7,517 nt of DNA from MWDT01 sp035506315 (lineage in GTDB: Bacteria; Verrucomicrobiota; Verrucomicrobiia; Opitutales; Opitutaceae): NCBI GenBank assembly GCA_035506315.1, contig DATJPQ010000064.1, forward strand, positions 1-7,517, written 5' to 3'. Positions 1 to 4,553 of this stretch are shown here, one piece after another (the stretch's first letter is position 1; every line of letters begins with the position of its first letter). The notes under the pieces are model-generated. The model had not been told where the DNA came from, did not search any database, and worked only from the letters and a program-made list of their open reading frames with translations. A program made the translations under genes and the position numbers.

Positions 1-211
1 GGCGCTGCTCGCGCAATTGTCGCAACACGCTCAGCCCGTCGCGTCCCGGCAGCATCACATCGAGCACGACCGCATCGAAACGCTCGCTGGTCGCCAGATG
101 CAGCGCCTCGTTGCCCTCGTGGCTGACCTGCGGATTGAAGCCCACCTCGGCCAGCCCCTTCCGGATGAAGGAGGCGATTTTTTTGTCGTCTTCCACGACG
201 AGGATGCGCAT
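1..211 (-). CDS. OmpR/CusR-type response regulator, receiver domain (partial, runs off left edge)
   Basis: This is the N-terminal 70 residues of a two-component response regulator, a cytoplasmic protein that a sensor kinase phosphorylates and that then binds DNA. The start is ATG at 211-209. The protein opens MRILVVEDDKKIASFI, with the acidic pocket E7-D8-D9. The predicted phospho-acceptor is D51 in VVLDVMLPGRDG, the usual receiver signature. The helical segment IRKGLAEVGF and the VLRQLRE segment fit the OmpR/PhoB subfamily seen in CusR, CopR and CzcR. The output domain is outside the window, so the DNA-binding class is inferred. The context (divergent metal efflux operon, CusR-type dyad at 890-905) supports a metal-responsive regulator, and a histidine kinase gene is likely further left. 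No Shine-Dalgarno sequence precedes the ATG; the leader reads CTAACCTCCCGCCCG. Receiver identity is very secure; the metal-sensing role is inference. Confidence 0.93.
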   Translation of the reverse strand, partial: MRILVVEDDKKIASFIRKGLAEVGFNPQVSHEGNEALHLATSERFDAVVLDVMLPGRDGLSVLRQLREQR

Positions 212-267
212 CGGGCGGGAGGTTAGGGATTGGCGGATCGGGTTCGAGGGCAAAACGACCGGCGGCT

Positions 268-375
268 TTACATCTGGTTGTCGAACTGCAGGTCGTCCTT
301 CGGCTTTTTGGCCGGCTGGCCGAAATTGTAGAAATAACCGGTGTAGACGATGCGCGAGCTGCGCCGGGACGGAAG
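268..375 (-). pseudogene. Start-less C-terminal fragment resembling an outer-membrane beta-barrel (TonB receptor-like) protein
   Basis: Between the PepSY gene and the response regulator, one minus-strand frame ends at TAA (270-268) and reads RRSSRIVYTGYFYNFG, then a Lys/Asp-rich tail ending in FDNQM. The alternating aromatic strand (IVYTGYFYNF) followed by a short polar tail is what the last beta-strand of TonB-dependent receptors and related outer-membrane barrels looks like. Followed upstream, the frame enters the end of the PepSY gene (stop at 379-377) in a different phase, and I see no ATG, GTG or TTG that would make it a plausible gene. The simplest reading is the remnant of a larger outer-membrane protein gene lost by deletion or by insertion of the PepSY gene. 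It could instead be chance coding resemblance; homology was not tested. Confidence 0.42.
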
Positions 376-376
376 G

Positions 377-793
377 TCAGTCCTTGTCCTCCCGGTCGTG
401 TTGCTTGTGCTTTTTCGCCTCGGCCTGGTGGTCTTCCTTCGCGCCCGTCTCCTTTTCGGTTCCGAGCACCTGGCCGTTGCCGGCGTCGATCTCGACCTCG
501 GTGACCGCCTTGTCGGCGCCGACGATTTCGAACGAGTACATCAGGTTGCCGTCTTCAATTTCGAGCTCGGCCTTGAGCACACTGCCGGGCACGGCCTTGA
601 GCGCGGCGCTGGTTGCCTCCTGGAAGGAAATTTTCGCGAGTGCAGGCAGATCGGCGGGTTTCATCTTGCCGGTCGGGCGGATCGAGCCTTGCGGCTCCGG
701 GTTCTCGGCTTTGTCGGCGGCTTGGAGGGCCGGGCCGGCGACAAGAGCTGCGAAACAGCTCGCGGCGCACAGGAGGCGGAGGGTGTTTTTCAT
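377..793 (-). CDS. Secreted PepSY-domain protein
   Basis: This is a 138-residue exported protein. Residues 1-25 form a Sec signal peptide (MKNTLRLLCAASCF..., likely cleavage after LQA at 25/26). A single PepSY-type domain spans about residues 54-115: an amphipathic helix (ISFQEATSAALKAVPGSV), then a beta-meander (LKAELEIEDGNLMYSFEIV... TEVEIDAGNGQVLG). The C-terminus from about 116 is charged and contains three histidines (KEDHQAEAKKHKQHDREDKD). PepSY domains are small periplasmic or extracytoplasmic modules, often found beside two-component systems and metal or peptidase genes; their biochemical role is poorly defined. The gene lies upstream of the response regulator on the same strand and its promoter side faces the CusR-like box, so membership of the same regulon is likely. 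A sensing, metal-buffering or kinase-modulating role is a guess. The ATG at 793-791 is preceded by ACTCATCCTCCATTC, with no Shine-Dalgarno match. Confidence 0.9.
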   Translation of the reverse strand: MKNTLRLLCAASCFAALVAGPALQAADKAENPEPQGSIRPTGKMKPADLPALAKISFQEATSAALKAVPGSVLKAELEIEDGNLMYSFEIVGADKAVTEVEIDAGNGQVLGTEKETGAKEDHQAEAKKHKQHDREDKD

Positions 794-819
794 GAATGGA
801 GGATGAGTTTGGTTGATGG

Positions 820-844
820 CTGCGGCACGACAACCGCGCCGCAG
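820..844 (-). repeat. Inverted repeat in the 5' leader of the PepSY gene
   Basis: CTGCGGC (820-826) and GCCGCAG (838-844) are perfect 7-bp reverse complements separated by 11 bases. If transcription starts about 12 bases downstream of the -10-like ATCCTA (minus-strand TAGGAT, 851-856), this hairpin would form at the very 5' end of the PepSY mRNA. It could protect the transcript or be a coincidence of GC-rich sequence. Confidence 0.35.
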
Positions 845-850
845 AAGGGT

Positions 851-856
851 ATCCTA
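851..856 (-). promoter_or_regulatory. Candidate -10 element of the PepSY/regulator promoter
   Basis: Read on the minus strand this is TAGGAT, a 4/6 match to TATAAT. No good -35 hexamer lies 16-18 bases upstream, which fits an activator-dependent promoter. If the hexamer begins at -12, the CusR-like dyad (890-905) is centred near -53, a position compatible with activation by an OmpR-family dimer. No experimental support; the match is weak by itself. Confidence 0.35.
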
Positions 857-889
857 CCGGAGAAAGATGAGGCCGTGCGCCTTTTCCAG

Positions 890-905
890 ATGACAATCTT
901 GTCAT
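890..905. promoter_or_regulatory. CusR-type copper box (operator dyad)
   Basis: The sequence ATGACAATCTTGTCAT is a perfect 7-2-7 inverted repeat in the divergent intergenic region. It matches every defined base of the core of the E. coli CusR box, ATGACAA-N2-TTGTCAT; the A/T flanks of the E. coli consensus are not conserved here. CusR, PcoR and CopR are OmpR-family regulators, the same type as the regulator encoded at 211-1. The dyad lies 96 bp from the PepSY start and 70 bp from the beta-propeller start, so it can serve both directions. What is seen is the dyad and its identity to the box; binding by this particular regulator is inferred. Confidence 0.72.
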
Positions 906-915
906 GCAGGGACCT

Positions 916-944
916 TTGACCCGCGGGGTTCGTCATGCTACCCG
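916..944 (+). promoter_or_regulatory. Candidate promoter of the beta-propeller/efflux genes
   Basis: TTGACC (916-921) is a 5/6 match to the -35 consensus and begins 10 bases after the CusR-like dyad. A 17-base spacer leads to TACCCG (939-944), a very poor -10, as might be expected for an activator-dependent promoter. With this placement the dyad is centred about 53 bases upstream of the predicted start, mirroring the geometry on the PepSY side. The weak -10 keeps confidence low. Confidence 0.33.
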
Positions 945-975
945 TCAGTCCAACCAGCCACGTACCTCTCTTCCC

Positions 976-2007
976 ATGAAAACAAGTTATCGTCGGATTT
1001 TTGCGGTGGTCGCAGCATGCGTCGCGGGTTTCGGCCCACTTTCGGTCAGCGGAGCGGAAACGCCTTATCGTTTCATCCAGGAAATCCCCGTCGGCGGCGA
1101 CGGCGGTTGGGATTATCTGACCGTCGATGCGGGTGCCCGGCGCCTCTACGTCAGCCATGCCACCAAGGTGGTGGTGATCGACATCGAGAAGAATGAAATC
1201 GTCGGGGAGATTGGCGACACGCCCGGCATACATGGCGTTGCCCTCGCGCCCGAGCTGAAGCGTGGCTTTACGAGCAACGGCCGCGAGAACAAGGCCGGGA
1301 TCGTCGATCTGGAAACCTTGAAAACCCTCGCGAAGGTGGAGACCGGCACCAATCCCGACGGCATGCTCTACGAACCGGCCAGGCAGGAGGTCTACATGTT
1401 CAACGGCCGCAGCCAGTCTGCCACTGTCATCGACGCCAAGGCGGGCAAGGTTGTCGCCACCGTGCCGCTCGGGGGCAAGCCGGAGTTCGCCGCCGCCGAC
1501 TCGCAGGCCGGACGCGTCTTCGACAATCTTGAAGACAAGAGCGAAGTCGTCGCGATCGACACCCAGACGCACACGGTGGTGAACCGCTGGCCCATCGCAC
1601 CCGGCGAGGAAGCCTCCGGCATGGCTTTTGACGGGCAAACCCACCGCCTTTTCCTCGGTTGCGGCAACAAGCTCATGGTCATGATGGACAGCACCACTGG
1701 CAAGGTCGTCGCCTCGGTGCCGATCGGGGCCGGCGTGGATGCCAACGCCTTCGATCCCGCCACGAAACTGGCCTTCGCCTCCTGTGGCGACGGGACCGTC
1801 ACCATCGCGAAAGAGGAGGCGCCCGACAAACTCACCGTCGTCCAGACCCTGAAGACCACGCAGGGCGCGCGTACCATGACGATCGATCCCAAGACGCACC
1901 GCATCTATCTCGGCGCCGCCAGCTATCTCGCGGCCCCCGCCGGCAGTCGCGGTCGTCCGCAGATCGTCCCGGGCAGCTTCAAGATTCTCGTGTACGGCGC
2001 GGAATAA
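976..2007 (+). CDS. Secreted YncE-like beta-propeller protein
   Basis: This is a 343-residue protein with an N-terminal Sec signal peptide (MKTSYRRIFAVVAACVAGF..., cleavage likely after SGA at 27/28), then about 310 residues of repeated four-stranded blades of the YncE/YVTN seven-bladed propeller type. Blade-like repeats are visible: RRLYVSHATKVVVIDIEKNEIVG (from about 55), AGIVDLETLKTLAKVETG, SATVIDAKAGKVVATVPLGG (149-168), VVAIDTQTHTVVNRWPI, KLMVMMDSTTGKVVASVPIGAG (232-253) and a last blade near 300-340. Two cysteines (C229, C270) sit in equivalent LFLGCG and AFASCG turns. YncE-family propellers are periplasmic, and no enzymatic activity can be claimed from the sequence. I chose ATG 976 over the in-frame ATG at 904 because it gives a clean signal peptide and leaves the operator upstream rather than inside the gene. 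The gene is first on the strand leading to the efflux operon and is likely co-regulated with it. Confidence 0.9.
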   Translation: MKTSYRRIFAVVAACVAGFGPLSVSGAETPYRFIQEIPVGGDGGWDYLTVDAGARRLYVSHATKVVVIDIEKNEIVGEIGDTPGIHGVALAPELKRGFTSNGRENKAGIVDLETLKTLAKVETGTNPDGMLYEPARQEVYMFNGRSQSATVIDAKAGKVVATVPLGGKPEFAAADSQAGRVFDNLEDKSEVVAIDTQTHTVVNRWPIAPGEEASGMAFDGQTHRLFLGCGNKLMVMMDSTTGKVVASVPIGAGVDANAFDPATKLAFASCGDGTVTIAKEEAPDKLTVVQTLKTTQGARTMTIDPKTHRIYLGAASYLAAPAGSRGRPQIVPGSFKILVYGAE

Positions 2008-2050
2008 TTCCAAGTTCTGACCGACCTCTTGACGCCATCCGCCCTTCTAG

Positions 2051-2099
2051 CCGGGCCTGGCGCGGCGAACATGGCGATACGCTCGCCGCACCGGCCCGG
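2051..2099 (+). repeat. Long GC-rich hairpin between the beta-propeller and efflux genes
   Basis: Arms 2051-2068 and 2083-2099 pair over 16 base pairs, with one bulged T (2058) and one C-A mismatch, around a 14-base loop. A competing short stem is possible inside: the GGCGA at 2073-2077, rather than that at 2064-2068, can pair with TCGCC at 2083-2087. No T-run follows (the next bases are GTCTGATTGC), so it is not a classical intrinsic terminator. It may be a processing or stability element that separates expression of the propeller from the pump genes, an attenuator, or a dispersed palindromic repeat. No CusR-like dyad and no convincing promoter were seen in this 125-bp gap; a lone TTGACG at 2029-2034 has no matching -10. 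Confidence 0.5.
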
Positions 2100-2132
2100 G
2101 TCTGATTGCAACGAAAAGATCTTCCTCACGGC

Positions 2133-3581
2133 ATGAACATCGTACGGTTACTCCGGCGAGATTGCGGCATGAGCCGCGGGGCGGCGGGGCTCGCGCTCGG
2201 TTGCGGCATCCTCGCCGGCTGTGCCCACTATGAGGCGCGTCCGCTCGCTCCGGAGTCCGCTGCCACCGCGCTCTCGGCACGGTCGTTGCAGGACGAAGGA
2301 CTGCATCGTTACCTGGTGCGGAACCTGGGACACGAGCTGCCAACGTGGCCCCTGCCGTCGTGGAATTTTGATACGCTGACCTGGGTCGCGTTTTACTATC
2401 AGCCTTCGCTCGAGGTGGCCCGGGCGCAATGGGACGTGGCGCGAAGCGCCATTCAGACCGCCGCCGCCCGGCCGAATCCCACGCTCACCGTCACACCCGG
2501 CTACGACACGAACTCTTCCGGCACGTCGCCGTGGTTTCCGGCGATCGACGTGGACTTTCTTCTCGAGACCGCCCGCAAACGCGGGCACCGGACCGCCATC
2601 GAACAATCCAATACCGAGGCGGCGCGTCTGAACGTTCTGGCCTCCGCCTGGCAGGTGCGCAGCGATCTGCGCCGGGCGCTGATCGATCTCGCGACGACGG
2701 AGCGCAAGGCGGCGCTGCTGCGCCAGCAGGCTGCGTTGCAGCAGGAGCTCCAGACGCTTTTGGAACAACGGCTCGCCGCCGGTGCCATCGCGGCTTTCGA
2801 GGCATCCGTCGCGCGCACGGCGTTGGTCAAAGCCGAGGCCGCCGCGGCTGATGCGGAGCGGCAGGCGCCGCTCACGCGCAACCGCGTGGCCGCGGTGCTC
2901 GGCGTGCCGCTGACGGCGCTTGAAGGCGTCAAGTTCGACGATCTGTTGACGGAGCCGGCCCCGGTCCTGGCTCCCGCCGAACTCGCCGCGGCGCGCCGGC
3001 AATCGCTGCAGTCCCGGGCCGACGTGCTCGGTGCGCTGGCGCGTTACGAGGCGAGCCAGGCCGCCCTGCAGCTCGAAGTGGCCAAGCAGTATCCCGATTT
3101 CCACCTCGGCCCGGGATATCAGTACGATCTGGGGGAAAACAAGTGGAGCCTCGCCGTTGCGCTCGAACTGCCGCTGTTCAACCGCAACCAGGGATCGATC
3201 GCCGAGGCCGAAGCCCGTCGCCGCCAGGCCGCGGCCGAGTTTACCGCCGCACAGGCGCAGGCCATCGCCGAGATTGATGGGGCCACGGCCACGCAGTCCG
3301 CTGCAGCCGGACAATTGCTTCATCTGCGCCGGCTGCGCGCCGAATTGCAAAAGCAGGTTGCGCTCGTCCAGGCCCGCCTCGACGCCGGCAATGCCGACCG
3401 CGTCGAACTGCAGAATGTCCGCCTCGACCTGGCGGGCAACGAAGCGACCTTCCTCGACGCCGAAGCCGGCGCCGCGCTGGCGGCCGGCCAGCTCGAAGAC
3501 GCCTTGCAGGTGCCGTTTCACAATCTGTCCGCGGTGGTTGCTGTGCCGCGTGACGCTTCCCCTCTCTCCCGCACGCCATGA
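2133..3581 (+). CDS. Outer-membrane factor lipoprotein of an RND efflux system (TolC/CusC family)
   Basis: This is a 482-residue TolC-family protein, the trimeric outer-membrane channel of a tripartite efflux pump. Residues 1-30 are a lipoprotein signal: a basic start (MNIVRLLRRD), a hydrophobic core and a lipobox LAGC with lipidated C30. Two OEP repeats follow, roughly residues 80-260 and 275-465. Each has a long Ala/Arg/Glu/Gln-rich helical hairpin, and the second contains the characteristic strand-and-turn LPLFNRNQG. Candidate starts are TTG 2106, ATG 2133 and ATG 2169; the last two both keep the lipobox, and I prefer 2133. No clear Shine-Dalgarno site precedes 2133. The stop codon overlaps the adaptor start (ATGA, 3578-3581), indicating translational coupling. 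The family assignment is secure; the metal substrate rests on the pump gene downstream. Confidence 0.93.
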   Translation: MNIVRLLRRDCGMSRGAAGLALGCGILAGCAHYEARPLAPESAATALSARSLQDEGLHRYLVRNLGHELPTWPLPSWNFDTLTWVAFYYQPSLEVARAQWDVARSAIQTAAARPNPTLTVTPGYDTNSSGTSPWFPAIDVDFLLETARKRGHRTAIEQSNTEAARLNVLASAWQVRSDLRRALIDLATTERKAALLRQQAALQQELQTLLEQRLAAGAIAAFEASVARTALVKAEAAAADAERQAPLTRNRVAAVLGVPLTALEGVKFDDLLTEPAPVLAPAELAAARRQSLQSRADVLGALARYEASQAALQLEVAKQYPDFHLGPGYQYDLGENKWSLAVALELPLFNRNQGSIAEAEARRRQAAAEFTAAQAQAIAEIDGATATQSAAAGQLLHLRRLRAELQKQVALVQARLDAGNADRVELQNVRLDLAGNEATFLDAEAGAALAAGQLEDALQVPFHNLSAVVAVPRDASPLSRTP

Positions 3582-4549
3582 AAAAACTTCTGATTGGAAT
3601 TCTCGCCGGCCTGATCATCGGCGGCGGGGCAACTTGGCTGTTCCTGCGCCCGTCTGAGCCCCGCCAGCCCGAAGAAAAAGCCGCGACTATCGACATCTCC
3701 ACCGGGAGCGCCGCCGTGACGAAGCAGTTGGAAGCGATCGGTCTCAAGTACGCCGCACCGGAGACGGTCAAGCTGGCGCCCGAGGTCCAGGGTTACGGCC
3801 GTGTGCTCGACCCGGCGCCGCTCGTGGCGCTCGTGGCCGAGATCGAGGCCGACCAGGCGGCGGCGACGGCGTCGGAGAAGGAATTTACCCGGGTACAGAA
3901 GCTGCACAACGAAAACGCCAACGCCTCGGCGCAGGCGCTGGAGACGGCCGAGGCCGCCCTGCAGCGCGATCGCATGCAACTTCGCTCGGCCCAGGCCCGT
4001 TTGCTGATCGGTTGGGGCAAGGACCTCACCCATCGGACCGATCTGGCGGTGCTCATCCACGCTCTCACCGCCGGAGACGCGGCGTTGGTGCGCATCGACG
4101 TGTTGTCAGGCGAGGCGCCGGCGCAACCACCGCCCGTCGCGCGCGTCGGTCCGCTGGCGAACGAGGGCGAGCTGCGCGAGGTCGCGGTGCTCGGCGTGGC
4201 GCCGAGCGCCGATCCGCAGGCGCAGGGGACCGGTTATCTGGCGCTCTGGCGGGCCAACCCGCTGCCGCCCGGCACCGCATTGCGCGCCGTGCTGCCGGCG
4301 GCCGGCGGGCCGAAAAGCGTGCTGGTGCTGCCGCGCAGCGCCTTCGTGCGGCACGCGGGCGGCGTCTTTGTTTATGTGCAGACCGCCGGGGGCGGTTTTG
4401 AACGGCGCATCGTCACGACCGGCGCGACGCTGGCGGCCGGGATCGTGGTCGCCGAGGGTGTGGCCGCGGGCGACAAGGTCGTTGTGACCGGCGCGCAGCA
4501 ATTGCTCTCCACTGAGCTGCTGGGCTCGACGGGCGACACCGGAGACTGA
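3578..4549 (+). CDS. Periplasmic adaptor (membrane fusion protein) of heavy-metal RND efflux, short form
   Basis: This 323-residue adaptor links the inner-membrane pump to the outer-membrane channel. A single N-terminal membrane anchor lies at residues 4-23 (LLIGILAGLIIGGGATWLFL) with a positive start (MKK), so it is probably membrane-bound rather than lipidated. A barrel-like strand region (EVQGYGRVLDPAPLVALVAEI, about 69-89) runs straight into a coiled hairpin at about 90-142. The C-terminal half returns to barrel and membrane-proximal features: VLVLPRSAFVRHAGGVFVYV (248-267), FERRIVTTG, and GVAAGDKVVVTGAQQLLSTEL (294-314), which match CusB/CzcB-type adaptors. No typical lipoyl half-motifs flank the hairpin, and the protein is shorter than CusB (about 400 residues). 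The 4-bp overlap with the upstream gene and 4-bp gap to the pump gene mark one operon. Confidence 0.9.
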   Translation: MKKLLIGILAGLIIGGGATWLFLRPSEPRQPEEKAATIDISTGSAAVTKQLEAIGLKYAAPETVKLAPEVQGYGRVLDPAPLVALVAEIEADQAAATASEKEFTRVQKLHNENANASAQALETAEAALQRDRMQLRSAQARLLIGWGKDLTHRTDLAVLIHALTAGDAALVRIDVLSGEAPAQPPPVARVGPLANEGELREVAVLGVAPSADPQAQGTGYLALWRANPLPPGTALRAVLPAAGGPKSVLVLPRSAFVRHAGGVFVYVQTAGGGFERRIVTTGATLAAGIVVAEGVAAGDKVVVTGAQQLLSTELLGSTGDTGD

Positions 4550-4553
4550 CGGC

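Noticed and set aside
111..919. Overlapping plus-strand open frames (111-806 and 350-919) across the regulator and PepSY region
   Set aside because: They are antisense to the receiver and PepSY genes, whose signal peptide and active-site residues are clear on the minus strand.
904..975. N-terminal extension of the beta-propeller protein from ATG 904
   Set aside because: The extra 24 residues contain no signal and would place the start inside the operator dyad. ATG 976 begins a textbook signal peptide.
790..2013. Long minus-strand open frame (407 codons) opposite the beta-propeller gene
   Set aside because: It is antisense to a gene with a clear signal peptide and propeller repeats. The translation has no recognisable fold, and such frames are common in high-GC DNA. 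It would also overlap the divergent regulatory region.
2051..2099. Hairpin as a Rho-independent terminator of the propeller gene
   Set aside because: No T-run follows the stem, so it does not fit an intrinsic terminator; listed instead as a hairpin of unknown role.
2106..2132. TTG 2106 as start of the outer-membrane factor
   Set aside because: It adds nine polar residues before the lipoprotein signal. ATG 2133 (or 2169) keeps the lipobox at a normal distance and uses a stronger start codon.
2148..3521. 457-codon minus-strand open frame opposite the outer-membrane factor
   Set aside because: Antisense shadow in GC-rich DNA; the plus strand shows a lipobox and two OEP repeats.
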